From contig JAANDG010000077.1 of assembly GCA_036852015.1 (NCBI GenBank), positions 124,001 to 188,000 of the forward strand: a DNA stretch of 64,000 nucleotides, written 5' to 3'. Shown piece after piece: positions 1 to 11,945 of the stretch. How positions within the stretch are numbered: the stretch's first letter is position 1; every line of letters starts with the position of its first letter. Under the pieces are notes generated by a model. The model had not been told where the DNA came from. It made no database searches and saw only the letters and a list, made by a program, of their open reading frames with translations. This DNA comes from Pelodera strongyloides (taxonomy: Eukaryota > Nematoda > Chromadorea > Rhabditida > Rhabditidae). Position numbers and translations under genes: made by a program.

Positions 1-1379
1 TAACGTGAGTTGTGTTTATTTTTCAAAATCACACCTGCAGTAGGCTTCAATAAACTGTGTAGTTTATATACTATTGAGCATGGGTACCGTATATTATAGT
101 ACCGTATAGTAGATTACTATACTTCCCTTTCCAAGGTATCTGTAATAGTAAAGCGCACCAGAAACACTTCACCAGGGTGAATCTGAATGATATATATTGT
201 ATAAACATAAACAACCTTAGTATGAATTATGGTAAATAATAAATATAGGTTTATATCGGTGGGCCTGCCTATGAAAAGATAAAAGATTTTAGCCTACAAA
301 CTACACTTCTAGTCATAAAGGGAATATGTATGCCCTTTTTGAAGTCAAGCTGTATTAATAGAATGTGTGTTCCTCATTAAGGAAACAACAACAAAAATTG
401 TTAAAAGTTTCTCAGTTAAAAGAAAATGATTTTCAAAGTTCACCTTTTCCATAGTAAACGCGTTTACTGACACCCTGGCTTACACGGCAGTTCTGATGGT
501 GCAAAATTTAGCATATGTGTGCATACATTGGCATATAGCATCCGACAGCGACATATTTGCATGCAAATCACAATATTCGAATTTAGATATTCAGTCGCCT
601 ACTTAAATTCAGGTCTGGTGTGGAAACTCTAGTTTCGCAGTTGTGTTGCTCATTTTGAGTGCCTACATATTCCCTATAAACTACAGTTTTCTGAAAAGCT
701 TCTTTCAGACATCGTTTGAAGAGTTATCGATTACGAGGTGAACTGGGCTTGAAGGGACCGTCCATTAATTTCCTTACGGGTTCCATTTCTGAGATGTACA
801 CCTATATTAAGACGGTAATTTGGGTAGCTACCATTTATTTATGTGGGTAGACAGCTACCATTTATCTAGATAGTTATTTACCTTTTGCGGGCGTGTTCGC
901 ATTATCGCTATCGTTATCAGTGATCCTTTATGTTTTATTGGTGTCGGTATCAGCATATTTATGAACTGGATCTTGCGTCGAAAAATAGATCTAAATGTTG
1001 AAGAAACAGTGAAGAAACCACCAACAAAAGGCCAAACGTGAACTTTATTTATCATTTACGTACCTGCAATAGAGAAACATACTTGGGTCTTTTTCGACAC
1101 CTACTGTATAAGCGGGGACATAGGAAACGGAGAGAAGCATTTGGGGACGGTTCCCGTGTTTTTCGTGGGCCAAACCATTTGGTGACCACTTGGTGACCAG
1201 CTTTCCTCGAGAACCTTCGTCAACCACATGGTAAATTCCGTTTTGATATGGAGGGGCAAACGCAAATTAAAGAAAAAAGGGAGGAATTGTCAATTTGAGC
1301 TGTTCACAATAAATATAGTAGAAGTAAAAAATGAAGAATAAAAAAAAATTAAACAAACAAACAAAAATATGAATTTCAG
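1..1379. other. Upstream region, no confident gene
   Basis: AT-rich sequence. The missing 5' exon(s) of the P450 gene should lie here or further left, because the first exon I can place starts after an acceptor at 1378-1379. Around 870-1045 the + strand has hydrophobic codons in two frames followed by a basic stretch ending KKPPTKGQ and a possible GT donor. That would suit a P450 membrane anchor, but no start codon joins it in frame, so it is not called. Around 1150-1215 the text resembles, in reverse complement, a repeat near 45.84-45.95 kb. Confidence 0.5.
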
Positions 1380-1874
1380 TATGGTGTCGAGCAATCAATG
1401 GAGCTTTCTGGATATCTTCACGACACCTACGGGGAGACTTTTGGGTGAGCCTATTGATTTCCATTTATGAAGTGCCGCTCTTGCGCCGCACACCTATACC
1501 GGGCAAAGGGTGCGCGGCGAAAACATAGCGCAACCATGACTTGTAAAATTCAGGGTTGTGTTATCCTATTAACAATAAGCTCGCGCATCTCCGCCTCTCT
1601 TCCAATTACTACTTTTATGTAGAAGTACTTTGCTCTAGTTTTTACAACGGACCGAATCTCGACATCGCGAGCCGCGATCCGCAATTTGCAAAGGAAGTTT
1701 TGGTCACACAATTTGGAAACTTTGTTGATCGTCAGGTGGGTATTAGACAGGGGCAGGCCCCATTTCTAATAGTTTCGACTCCTCCCCTTCCTCCTCCTTC
1801 CCCTTCTGAACGACAAATTCAGCATGACGTTTATACTTATCCTTGTCATTGTATATTGTAATGGAACCATATTT

Positions 1875-1910
<36 letters not shown>

Positions 1911-4560
1911 CTGACCCGAAAAAAAGATATGCTAACAATAAGATTTTACTAAAATTCAGGTCATGGCGCTGAACGACACGTTTCCGATGGCAGAAGGGCT
2001 TTTACAAGTGAGTGGAGCAGGTTTCCACGGGGGAATCGGATGGAAGGATATGAGATCAGTTGTGTCGCCGGCTTTTACTTCTTCGAAAATGAGAAGGGTG
2101 AGTGGTTTTGGGTTTTTGAATTGGATCTTATGGTGTTACCGTAGTTCGCGGAAGAGTGCGAGCTGGAGAGAGAGAGAGAGAAAGAGAGAGCGAGAAAGAT
2201 AGAGCGAGAAAGAGAGAGAGAATGCGAGCTAGAGAGCGAGAGTGAGAGAGATAGTGAGGGAGAGAGGCGAGCTAGAGAGCGAGAGTGAGAGAGATAGTGA
2301 GGGAGAGAAAGAATATGGGGTAAGTGAGAGTAAGAAAGAGAGAGAGAGAGAGATGACGACTATATAACAGAGATCCTGATTCTCCTACGTGTGTTTCATC
2401 TCGTGACAATCGTTACTTTTATTATTTAACATCTCAAAGTTTGATTTGACGGTCTTCATAAGTTCAGATGCACAACATCATCGACGAGCGTGTGAGGGCA
2501 TTCGTGGGACATTTGGAAGATAAGGTCTCTAAGGGAGAGGGCGCGATGGAGATTTATGAGTTCGTATTGATTGTTGTTCCTCTTCTTGGGTGGTCTGAAG
2601 TATTCCTTCTTGGGTGGTCTGAACTATTCCTTCTTTGGTGCTTTAAACTATTCCTTCCTGGTTGATCTGAACTATTCCTTCTTGGGTGGTCCGAATGTTT
2701 CTTCTTGGGTGGTCCTATGGTTTATTATATTTTTACAGGGAATGGCAAGCACTAACAATGGACACAATTGCGAGATCGGCCTTTGCGGCCCCCTGTGACT
2801 CGATTCACGATAGAAATGAGACATTTTATGTGAATAGTATACGGTTGGTAATTCGACGATATACTCTATACGGAAACGGTTTTTTTACCGCCGGCATTGG
2901 ATTTTTTCCGCGTTTTTCCGCCAAGGTTCATAGAGGATCACCATTCATCCAGTGAATTGAAACATTAAATGAATATGTGTTCAGCTTCTTCAACGTGTTC
3001 ACCCTGGAACAGTCACCTATACCAATCATACTTTCTTGTGGGTTTTTTATTCATTCATCTTTAGTCTTTAGTCTTTGTTACTAGTTTAGTGTCGTGTAAA
3101 CCCAGCCCTATTTGGAAATTTATTTCTGTAATAGTGATCAATTTGATCAATGTTATGAGCAACTTCGTCTTACCACATGTTTTTGATTTCCATGCATGAT
3201 ATGCAAACGAGCATTATTAGCCCGTATTCTCGCGTCACTGGTAGGCCTCCCAATTGGGAATGACCTACCAGTGGGAGAAAAAGCGCTAATTCTGGTGTAC
3301 TGGTAGGAGGCGCGTCGCGTGTCGCGGTTACCAATTGGTAGCGGATTGGGAGGGCCGTTTGCATGCATTAGGTCTACCAGAGGAGATTACCACTACCAGA
3401 GCCTACCACCGGTAGGCCTCTCCCATTTCCAATCTGGTAGACCTACCAGAGGAGATTGGGAATGGCCTACCAAAATGCCTTTCCCAAAGTGGCGCGAGAA
3501 TACGGGTTATTATAATGCAAAAATCTATCCCTATTCGGACCCACCTATCATAAATACGTAGGAATGCAGTTATTTGAGTTGCGTTTCACAAATTGACTGT
3601 TATTTCTCTTTAAAGGGGTTTAGAGAATTTGCAAGTCATTTTGCAAGCCGGCAACAAATTTGAATGCCCACTACGGAAATCAACTATTTACTACGATCCA
3701 AAATTTTTATAGACTTCATAGTTTTGTATTGATTTACTCCTTCCAATTAAAAGCTTTTGCTTTGTAAAGCATGTCTTTCGGAATTTAATATCATCATCTT
3801 TCGATAAAAGGAAACAATTTGAGCACTTCATTCTCGTGAGCCACCTCCTTTAATGACCGAATTTATGTCCCAGTAAATCAATAAATGTACTGTAGATTTG
3901 TTACCCGCTGTCGCTCCTCATATTCGAAGATTCACAAGAATTGGTGCCGCGGAGAAACCACTTGTCGCGAAGTTAAAGAAGGTACGTACTAATACTATTG
4001 ATTTTTGGGCTCATCAAAAAAGCTAGATTATTGATTTTTTTGTGCTTATTGGCCACTTTGATCACTAATTTAAGTGTTTAGGTTGTTCGCGAAAGAAGGG
4101 CCAATTTCGAAAGTTTTCCTGACACAGATCTCATCCAGTTGCTGTTGGAACAGGACACCGAACGGCAGAAGAATGAAAATGTGATTTTTCGAAGTTTTAT
4201 TGTAAATATGCTTGTCTCTCTCTGTCTCTGTCTCTCTCTGTGTGTGTGCCTCTCTGTGTGTGTGTGTGTGTGTGTGTGTGTCTCTCTCTCTCTCTCTCGG
4301 TTTATATGTGTGTGCAAAACGTTGTGTTCTGGGTTTAAGATTATGAATTAGTGCTACCTCAGATTCTGCCGTGTTTGTCACTTTCGTCTCACGATCTTTG
4401 AAGTATATACATATGTAGTATGATCGAATATAACATTTCTTCCAGAAACCTCCACTATCCGATGATGTTATTGTGACGAATTGCTTCCACTTCTTACTGG
4501 CCGGTGGGTTTTGTTTTCCTTGCTTTAGTTTTATAAAGTTTCTATTCACGGTATTTTCTC

Positions 4561-4596
<36 letters not shown>

Positions 4597-7053
4597 CCCT
4601 GTCTCTCTCTATTTCTGTTTCTCGGAAAAAAACGAAGAAACAATCTGTACCGAAAATACTAACAAAAGTCCTAAAGTGTAGTGTTGTTGATCCCTTGAAA
4701 CATAACGATGGAAAGTCCCTTTTCTTTTAGTCTCTGTTTGTCTGCGGTTATCTGCGGGTGGTTTGTGAACCGTATTTGCCCATCTACGTTCATATGTATT
4801 ATGCGCAATCATGGACGTGCAGTTGTCCAACATGCGCTTCCTAACCACCTGCCATAACGTTTTAATTTAAGGTTATGAGACCACAAGCACTGCTCTCGCT
4901 TTTGCAACTTGGTGTCTGGCAACGCACCGGGATGCCCAAGAGCGATTGTTTGAAGAAGTTATGGACACTTTCGGAGAAGATGGAGAGGTGCATCTTTAAA
5001 CCACTTAAATATGTTCAAAGCGAACTACGGGCCGGTTTTTGAAACGCATCGCGGACAGCTGAATTCTTACGCATCTATGCAAAGTTGCTCGAATTTAGCT
5101 CGATTTTTTATTATAATTTATGTTCATTGACATATGCTGCATCAGAATGATGGTGTATTCGATGTGTTTCAAGTACCCGCCGGTATTTCGCTTTAAGCCT
5201 AACAATAAGCCTAAGCACGAGAGAACAATCCATTTATTTCAAAACATTTTTCATTCTTCTATCTGGATTTAATAAAGGAGTATTATGCAACCCTATAAAA
5301 AGGGTAGCTAAGATGCACGTAATGAAAGAAAAACACAGTGGTCGTATGCACGACGCCGCGAGTATCCCTCAAACCGCGGGAGATCATAAAAAAGGGAGGT
5401 AGGAATCAGTGACCATATGCACGAACAGTGGGAACCTCCCCGGTTGGGAGAATCTTTCTCTGCGTGTCTCTGATTCTGTGATTCCTCTCTTTCTCTCACC
5501 TCCCACTGGGAGCTAGGAGCATATTCCCGGTGTTCTTGCATATGGCCACAGGAGTCGTAGTCTCCGAGGGAAAATCTCGCGCGCACACGTACGAGTGCGA
5601 GGCTACGGACGACTGGTGCAAGTGGTAAATAAGCTTCGCTCTCCAGATTGACTATGACCGTGTGATGGTGCTTCCGTGGTTGGATTGCGTGTTCCGTGAA
5701 AGTCTACGTTTGTATCCGCCCGTCGTGTTATTTACCAGCCGGACTTGCATCAAGGATACAGAGGTTTGTGTTTATGCGTAATTAGCGTAATTAGCACAGA
5801 TTTTGCCCCATATACATAGATACCTAAATACCTCTCCGGCTGTATAACAGCCACTTTGGAAACATATGGCGAGCGCGGAATTACCTTGTAGTGTATGCAA
5901 ATAAACATAATTAAATTTAATATACAACATATGGTAATGCAGTTCTTGCAGTTGTCCACGATACATTTCAAAAACCGGGTGTTATGTCGCTTTAAATCGG
6001 CTGTTATTTCGCTCTAAGTCATTCTTTTCAGGTTCTCGGTCAAAGGATACCAAAAGGTTGCACGGTCACAATTCCAGTACATCAAATCCATTGGAGCGAG
6101 AAGAACTGGGAGAACCCTAAGGAATTTCAACCAGAAAGGTTTCTGTTTATTAAGGTCGTCACGAGTCTCCGATCTGAGGACTAAGGCCTCCTATATCCTA
6201 AAGTCTATAGTTTAAAGCCCATGTTCCGCCCTATAACCATGGTCTTAAGCCTAAGGCATGGGACGTAGAACCTGGAGCATGTGGCCTGAACGTAATGTCT
6301 TTATTTCTGACGTACAAAGTGGGTCTTACGCTGGGCACATGCGATGGTGGCTGTTTCTTTCCAACACGGCGCTTATTGATTTAAGTGATATATAATTATT
6401 GCCGTTTTGTAGATTCCTCGATAACGAAGCGAAGAAACGAACAGAATGGATGCCTTTCGGCTTAGGACCGAGGAATTGTGTGGGAATGAGGTGTCTTTTT
6501 ATTATAATCATTATTATTACAAAATGCTTCCAGACATACTGATTCCCCTGTGTTGGACATTATGTCGAAAATTTTGAGTAATATGAGTTTTGAGTAATAT
6601 GAGTTTTGAAGAATATGAGAAAACACAAAAACATTCAGACCTTTTACTAAATCTTGATTTCTCGTTTCAGATTCGCCGAGATGGAATTCAAAACAGCACT
6701 GGCTGCAGTGTGCCGGAAATTTGGATTCACACCACAGAAACCCGGGGTATGGTTATTCACTGAGGGCTCGTTCACAGTTCACAGTACCTAGGTTCATTTT
6801 CTCTCACAGTAAATAGTCAGCATAACCTTCTTTGACGTCATGCGCCGTGCGTAAGTCGTTCATGGAGTTGGTTTTAAAATTAAAATAATAACATATACAA
6901 TGACAAAAGTATGAAAGCATAATTTGATTTAGTACAGTACAGTGCAAACCTCTATTTTTCTATTCTTAGACCGAGCTCAAAGTACGCCTCTCTCTCGTAC
7001 TACAAAGACCATGTGATGGTGTTTTCGTCAATGTGGAGCGGCGGAATAAATAA
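1380..7053 (+). CDS. Cytochrome P450, clan 3 (CYP13/CYP25-like), 5' exon missing
   Basis: A haem-thiolate monooxygenase, normally anchored in the endoplasmic reticulum and fed electrons by P450 reductase. Exons: 1380-1444, 1639-1735, 1960-2097, 2468-2559, 2739-2843, 2985-3037, 3896-3981, 4082-4180, 4446-4503, 4872-4987, 5647-5763, 6032-6138, 6413-6490, 6671-6746, 6970-7053. All phases join, giving 456 residues; about 40-50 N-terminal residues with the anchor are missing. Landmarks in order: YGETFG; helix C WKDMRSVVSPAFTSSKMRR; TMDTIARSAF; helix I AGYETTS, split by an intron after AG; the ExxR motif ESLR; PER in FQPERF; the haem loop FGLGPRNCVGMR with its cysteine ligand; and a tail ending VERRNK. 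The FTMD-like segment and the haem loop fit nematode CYP25/CYP13 relatives. An AATAAA follows the stop. Introns hold foldback elements, microsatellites and a 24-bp minisatellite. The substrate is unknown. Family call firm, subfamily tentative. Confidence 0.93.
1880..1909. repeat. (CT)n microsatellite in P450 intron
   Basis: Pure CT run in the intron between the exons ending at 1735 and starting at 1960. Confidence 0.9.
2167..2352. repeat. GA-rich low-complexity block in P450 intron
   Basis: Degenerate GAGA/GAGC repeats with two near-identical stretches built on GAGCTAGAGAGCGAGAGTGA. It creates spurious R/E-rich ORFs on the + strand. Confidence 0.9.
2578..2725 (+). repeat. 24-27-bp minisatellite in P450 intron
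   Basis: Five to six imperfect copies of a unit like TTCCTTCTTGGGTGGTCTGA. It starts within about 20 bases of the donor after 2559 and ends just before the acceptor at 2737-2738, so it fills most of this short intron. It stays open in two frames and makes false F/L/G-rich ORFs. Confidence 0.85.
3216..3511. mobile_element. Foldback/MITE family D in P450 intron
   Basis: Ends are inverted copies of AGCCCGTATTCTCGCG. The interior has repeated inverted blocks built on CTACCAGAGGAGATTGGGAA and GGTAGGCC. The same terminal sequence recurs in the hairpin at 57641-57793. Confidence 0.75.
4204..4300. repeat. CT/GT microsatellite in P450 intron
   Basis: Mixed TCTCTC and TGTGTG tract right after the donor that follows 4180. 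Confidence 0.9.
4557..4610. repeat. CT microsatellite in P450 intron
   Basis: CT-rich run 3' of the exon ending at 4503. Confidence 0.9.
5017..5196. mobile_element. MITE family A copy in P450 intron
   Basis: About 180 bp with ends AAAGCGAACTAC and inverted GTATTTCGCTTTAA. The interior carries the family core with TTTTTTATT, ATTTATGTTCATTGACATA and GGTGTATTCGATG. Confidence 0.85.
5410..5549. mobile_element. Foldback/MITE family C in P450 intron
   Basis: Ends are inverted copies of GTGRCCATATGCACGAAC; the inner arms carry GGGAACCTCC and inverted GGGAG/CTCCC blocks. A third copy of the end motif (TGGTCGTATGCACGA) lies at about 5338, suggesting a nested or partial duplicate. Same family as 52048-52196. 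Confidence 0.75.
5835..5996. mobile_element. MITE family A-related variant
   Basis: Right end AAAACCGGGTGTTATGTCGC then TTTAA. The inside has TATGCAAATAAACATAATTA and a CAGTTGTCCACGATAC block shared with the variant at 59295-59444. The left end is eroded. Confidence 0.6.
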
Positions 7054-7073
7054 CAATTTTAATTTGACTACTA

Positions 7074-7079
7074 AATAAA
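7074..7079 (+). other. Polyadenylation signal of the P450 gene
   Basis: AATAAA 21 bases after the stop codon that ends at 7053. Confidence 0.7.
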
Positions 7080-7753
7080 GCTCTACCTAGAAAATTACTA
7101 GGTTCTACCGTAGTTTGCAAACTTCTACAGTACTTAGAGCTAGAATACAATACAGAAGCAGAATACAGCTAATGTCTAATTGAAATGTAAAGGAACCCAA
7201 ACAGTAATGAACACAAACTAAAACAGGCAGTAGTGAACATGAATCAACTACATCGGTGATTCCAAAGTCAAATTTTATCTCCTATTACTTTTTTTTATAA
7301 ACGGCTTTTTCCCTCCCCAAAATCCTTAGATTCTTCTCACTTGGGATCCGAGTGGCAAGCTTTGATACTTACTTTCTATGTGTGTAACGGGCGTTTGCCA
7401 GCGGGCAAATCCAGTCATATAGGCTGTATAAAGCTCTTTGTACTATACATACAACCCGTTTATTCCTTTGCGTTCCGAGACATTAAGCGTTACGCTCTTT
7501 TAATGGTAAACTGTAGGAAACGAAAACTATTTTTGTTCTTTTGCCATGCAATGAGTTATGCTGGAAAACACTTTCGTGCGATTTTAAATTTATGTTGAAG
7601 CTTTATTTTTTACCTTTACCGTGAACAGAGCTTGGACGGAAGCACTGTTATGTTTGCTACTTGTTCGATAACCTTATTTTTCGTGATCCATAATCAATAC
7701 TCGCTGAAACGATAACCGACACCTGGGTCATAATTAATAGATCTGTCAAACTC

Positions 7754-7932
7754 AAAGCGAAATACCGGCCGGTTTTGAAACGCATCGCGAACAACTGAAT
7801 TCTTACCTTTTTATGCTAATTTGCTCGAATTTAGTTCGATTTTTTATTCTACTTTATGCTCATTTGCATATGCCACTTAAGAATAATGATGTACTCGATA
7901 CGTTTCAAAAAGCGGCCGATATTTCGCTTTAA
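7754..7932. mobile_element. MITE family A copy
   Basis: Ends AAAGCGAAATACCGGCCGG and its inverted match CCGATATTTCGCTTTAA, about 180 bp apart. The interior has the shared CTCGAATTTAG, TTTTTTATTCTA and CATTTGCATA blocks. Confidence 0.9.
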
Positions 7933-8103
7933 AAACATTTTTTTCGTTTTCGTCTTTACGTCCTTAGGTGATATAATCCTCGATATCCCACCTATTGCGC
8001 ACTTGTCAGGTCATTGAAAAATCTAGAGAATCTGCTTTTTCGCCTCCGAGGACACTATTGCTAGTCAAGATTTGATAAAAACCAGTGCCGGTCTCTTTCT
8101 TCT

Positions 8104-8108
8104 TCTCT

Positions 8109-8166
<58 letters not shown>

Positions 8167-8200
8167 ATCTCCCACTCTCTCTCCCTCCCTCTTTCTCTTC
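8104..8200. repeat. (CT)n microsatellite
   Basis: About 60 bases of nearly pure CT followed by CT-rich sequence; it generates false S/L-rich ORFs. Confidence 0.9.
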
Positions 8201-8910
8201 GTCTCTGCATGGCTCAGCCCTTTGCAATCCTACTTACCTTAGTGTCAAGGTTAGCTTTATGCTGGTGTCTCTAGGATTTGAACCTCTAACCTTACATGTA
8301 GTTTGCTCATTTTCCTCATTATTTCCCTGTTTGAATATTTTCATAAGACAATCCTACTTACCTTTAGCGTCAAGGTTAGCGATATGCTCCTGTCTCTCTC
8401 TCTCTCGCCAACGATCTCTCTCTCTTTATCTCTCTATTTCGCTCGTCATCTTGCCCGCGGGCTCCCGCTTTCTTTTTCTATCTATCGTTCTTTGTCTCTC
8501 TGCCTCACTCTTCTGTCTCCTCTCTCTTTCTCGCAAGATGCATGTCAATGTATCGTTTATCGCGCGAATCTGATTAGCATGCTTGATCCGAATAATCCGG
8601 TCCCTTTTTGCTCCCCCGCTCCCCGATCCGGCTTACGAAGCGCGTGCCATTGGTATCCGGTAGGAGTGGTGTTGCCACTGGCACCGCCATGGTGCCGCCA
8701 TTGGTACTGCCATTAAGCTCCATTTACTTAGCTATGGCACCGTGTCTATGCGCTGCATTGACTTCCTATAAAACATATTCTAAGTCGGCATAGCATCTAA
8801 AAGTCTACATTTCAACTTGTCCTTGTATTTTTTTTTACCTTTTCTGATCCTGTTCAAGAGCACGAGAGATAGAGATAGAGCGTTTATGTGCACCTAACCT
8901 AACACATTTT

Positions 8911-8919
8911 AGTTTCAGG
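8911..8919 (+). promoter_or_regulatory. Candidate spliced-leader acceptor, ground-like gene
   Basis: TTTCAG ending at 8918, 18 bases before the ATG at 8937, with no upstream exon visible. This is the usual layout of a nematode trans-splice acceptor; a cis-spliced 5'UTR exon remains possible. Confidence 0.5.
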
Positions 8920-8936
8920 TCAAGGAGAGGTTTGAA

Positions 8937-11168
8937 ATGATCTTCCATATTCTTTTGCTCGTAAGCTTCTCGGTAACCACTTTGGCATCATGGCACTTCG
9001 GTGGTCTTTGTGATTGTCCGCAATTTGCCTGCCAACCACCTCGACCACCAACATGTCCGCCGGTAACTTTTTTAAAGCAGTATGGCACGTGGCCTTTAAA
9101 CGTGTGCTGGACGAGTGCATTCTCAATTTTCATGTGCAAATTGTGCACAACATTCTGTACCGGAAATACTCAGATGAAATTTTCAAAAATAATACATAGG
9201 AGTGCAGTTTAGGAGCAGTATAGGATGGCATCGAAATACTAAATCATGCCAAAGCTATGAATGAAAAATTATAAAAATAAAATAAAATTAGGAATTTTAA
9301 TAAACTATTTCTAGGCACCTTGCCCACCACAACCACCGTGTCCGGGAGCACTTCCTACGCTGCCCCAACCAAATTACTATGGTGAGTTATGAATCGCGGT
9401 AATTTCGCTTGCAGTTAAATTAAGGTAATAACCTAGAAATTATTTTATTAACAAGATATATTCTATTGAGTGTGTTAATACCCGAATTTATTATAACTAC
9501 AGTAGTATCGTGTAATTGACACAATATTCTTCAATACGTGGATACACCGGCGCAATTTCAGATGAAGGTTTGCGGCCGCTTCCTAGAACTTTGTATCTAA
9601 TTTTCTAAATTAATATAGGTGTTCAATCTTCCAACTATCAATTTCCATTACCTCAAACAGGACAATATCAAACAACAGTATTTACATCACAAGCATCGGA
9701 TCCTTTAGAAATGGTAAATGTTTTATACGAATTCAAAAAGTTGATTTATTATTGCATCTAGAAATGTTATTTATTCATTACATTGTGCATTTTGTCTCAC
9801 ACGAGCTTGGTAGGTTTGAATTATTACATCGTCTTACAATTATTTTAAAGCGAGGTACCGGCCGGTTTTTGAAACACACCGTGAACAACCGAATCCTTAC
9901 GTATTTATGCTAATTTGCTCGATTTTTTATTCTAATTTATGGTCATTTGCATAAGCTGCATAAGAATGCTGGTGTACTCGATGTGTTTCAAAAACCGGCC
10001 GGTATTTCGCTTTAAATATAAAGATGATAACATAAAGGAATTAGTGTGTTTTCTATAACAGAGGGCTGCGGCAGCGGGAATACAGCTCAGAGAACCCGCA
10101 CAATACGACGATCAACTGAAGATTCTCGAAACCTTAGGAGAGAACGTTGTGCGTTTACTATTTTGTTCTATGTATTAGGTTTACTATTTGTTAAAAAACT
10201 ACTTCTTGTTTTATTCTTTAGCCTCTCTACGGAACCTGAGTGCCATTCCAATAAAATTTGCCGCTGGGGTAGTTACAGGCGTCCCCTGTTTAGCATGCTC
10301 TCTCGCTTTCTCTGCTTTTGACTAATGAGAGAAGCCGAGAGATTGCTATTCAGGAGACGCCTGTAACCTACCCCAACGGTAAAATTTTAACCGGCCTCAG
10401 GTTGAGCAAGACCTCGACCTCGTCGGTCTTCGTAAGGAGGGAGCTGATATCCGACGAGCTCCAGTTATCAACGTAAAGAAGGCGGAAGAAGTAACGACAC
10501 TTGAAAAGTCGTCAGAAACCGAGGAAAAGGTTTCCGAGGTATTTTATGCAGGAAATATGTTCACCGAAAAAATCACGTACTTGAATTTACCAGACGGAAC
10601 AAAGTTAGGCATAAAGTAGGGGCAATTTATCATTTTTCCTTGCTGAAGTTTCAACGGCATAATAATTTATTACGCACAAAGACAATCAAAGAAAGCAATG
10701 TAACGTGCATTGTCTTTTTATAAACAGAATTTGACTGTTATCCAACAATAACACTTTTAGGATGGAGCAAAATCAAAAGCTGAACCAGCTAGATGCAATA
10801 GTCAGGTGTTGAGGAAGCTGATGGAAGAGGTGAGTGGGTCCCGATTTCAGATCAATGGGTTTTTTTAGATCAAAGGGAAGAGGTCCCCAGCTTGACGAAT
10901 GCATACTGTAGCTTGTAGCATATTGTAGCTATAATCATTAGTAGCTATAATTAATTAGCATGTTGTAATAATTTCTGTTGTTCAGAAAATGACCGAAAGC
11001 TCGGCCGATTCGAAACACGAGATAAACCTGGCAGCTGAAGAGAAATTTGGGGGAAATGTGGACGTTATCTGCTCGAGAGGACACTTTTCATATGTATTCG
11101 CGTCAAATCTATATTGTGAAACAACCAAAAAATTGGTCACATGCATTGCATTCAGACAAGCAATTTGA
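8937..11168 (+). CDS. Secreted ground-like (GRL) domain protein
   Basis: A nematode-type extracellular protein. Exons: 8937-9062, 9315-9381, 9619-9713, 10062-10145, 10401-10538, 10761-10829, 10986-11168; all phases join, giving 220 residues. It starts with a signal peptide (hydrophobic ILLLVSFSVTTLAS), followed by a Cys/Pro-rich segment (CDCPQFACQPPRPPTCPP, then APCPPQPPCPG) and a Q/S/T-rich, then K/E-rich linker. The last two exons match the ground-like pattern: CNSQVLRKLM, then SKHEINLAAEEKFGG, VDVICSRGHFSYV and YCETTKKLVTCIAF. The spaced cysteines are all present. Ground-like proteins are related to the hedgehog-related families of nematodes and are usually tied to cuticle or epidermis; the exact role here is unknown. 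An AATAAA lies at 11200-11205. The acceptor of exon 5 lies inside an inverted-repeat element. Confidence 0.88.
9846..10014. mobile_element. MITE family A copy in GRL intron
   Basis: Flanked by TTAA on both sides (TTAAAGCGAGGTACC at left, GGTATTTCGCTTTAA at right), 169 bp, in the intron between 9713 and 10062. Confidence 0.9.
10233..10403. mobile_element. Foldback/MITE family H spanning a splice acceptor
   Basis: Left arm about 10233-10288, right arm about 10351-10403. Matching blocks are AACCTGAG, AAAATTTxxCCG, TGGGGTAG and TTACAGGCGTC. The right end runs 3 bases into the GRL exon that starts at 10401, so the CAG acceptor lies within the terminal repeat. Confidence 0.8.
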
Positions 11169-11928
11169 AATTGCTCATCAGAACCAAAGTTGCATAAATA
11201 ATAAAGATATTTTATAAAACCGCCTTGAAGTTCGTAACGTAATGAGTGCTGGATTTTACATATGATTATTTTATTCAGCATACTCGGAAAACAATAAGCT
11301 GCAACACATATACCCCCAATTATTATTTAGTAGACAGTTGATAAAGACAGTTTCAGTTTTATGTTGGATAATGCCAAGCATATTTGCCTGTTATTGACTT
11401 TCAAACTCCTTAAAAGTTTGACTAAATTTTTTACTTTGCCAGCTGACCCACCCAATAAAGCATCATTCATAAAGTTTTACCATGCGGCATTTTTGCATTA
11501 AGTTGCATACACCTTTGGAAAGCGCATCTGTGCGAGACGCAGACATTCCACCCGGGAATTCAAACCCCAACTACAGTAAGAAGGATTCGGCCGTGGTGTA
11601 TTTTTTTGAAAAATATGATTTTTTCGTGTTTTTGGATGATTTTGTGGTAGTAATTTGTGTATTTTTGTTGCAGTAGGTTTGTTTTAATATGAGTATTCGT
11701 ATTTACGGACTGTGATGTTCACATTCACTAGGTTAATATTCGCATGAATTGCTTTTTCTTCAATATTACGAAATTATCATGTCAGAATAAATGAACAAAA
11801 TTATGAGGCAATTTCCTGCCTCCGTGGAATTAATTTCGTTGTTTGCGGGCCTTTGCTCTTCTTATTTTCTCATGAATGAATCGCCTTATTGTGTTATCTT
11901 TATTTTTAGTAACTATCTATAATTTTAG
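11169..11928. other. Spacer between GRL gene and rps-30
   Basis: AT-rich, about 760 bp, presumably holding the rps-30 promoter. No repeats or further exons recognised. Confidence 0.5.
11200..11205 (+). other. Polyadenylation signal of the GRL gene
   Basis: AATAAA about 32 bases after the stop codon. Confidence 0.7.
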
Positions 11929-11929
11929 A
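11921..11929 (+). promoter_or_regulatory. Candidate spliced-leader acceptor of rps-30
   Basis: AATTTTAG ending at 11928, 17 bases before the ATG at 11946, with no upstream exon needed. Confidence 0.5.
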
Positions 11930-11945
11930 AGTCACACTGGGGGAA

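Larger units (their letters stand above)
7080..8918. other. Intergenic spacer, repeats only
   Basis: Between the P450 and the ground-like gene. It contains a family A MITE, a long CT tract and a short duplicated segment (CAATCCTACTTACCTT... at about 8227 and 8349). No exon-like coding sequence recognised. Confidence 0.6.

Noticed and set aside
870..1045. Hydrophobic stretch as P450 membrane anchor
   Set aside because: Two overlapping frames are hydrophobic, neither has an in-frame ATG, and there is no clean join to 1380. Left as unresolved.
1045..1227. Possible P450 N-terminal exon reading GTVPVFFVGQTIW on the + strand
   Set aside because: It looks like the proline-rich P450 hinge, but it hits a stop, no donor gives the right phase for the exon at 1380, and part of it resembles (reverse complement) a repeat near 45.84-45.95 kb.
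8205..8400. tRNA-like B box (GGTTCAAATCC on the minus strand)
   Set aside because: No A box at the right distance and no cloverleaf.
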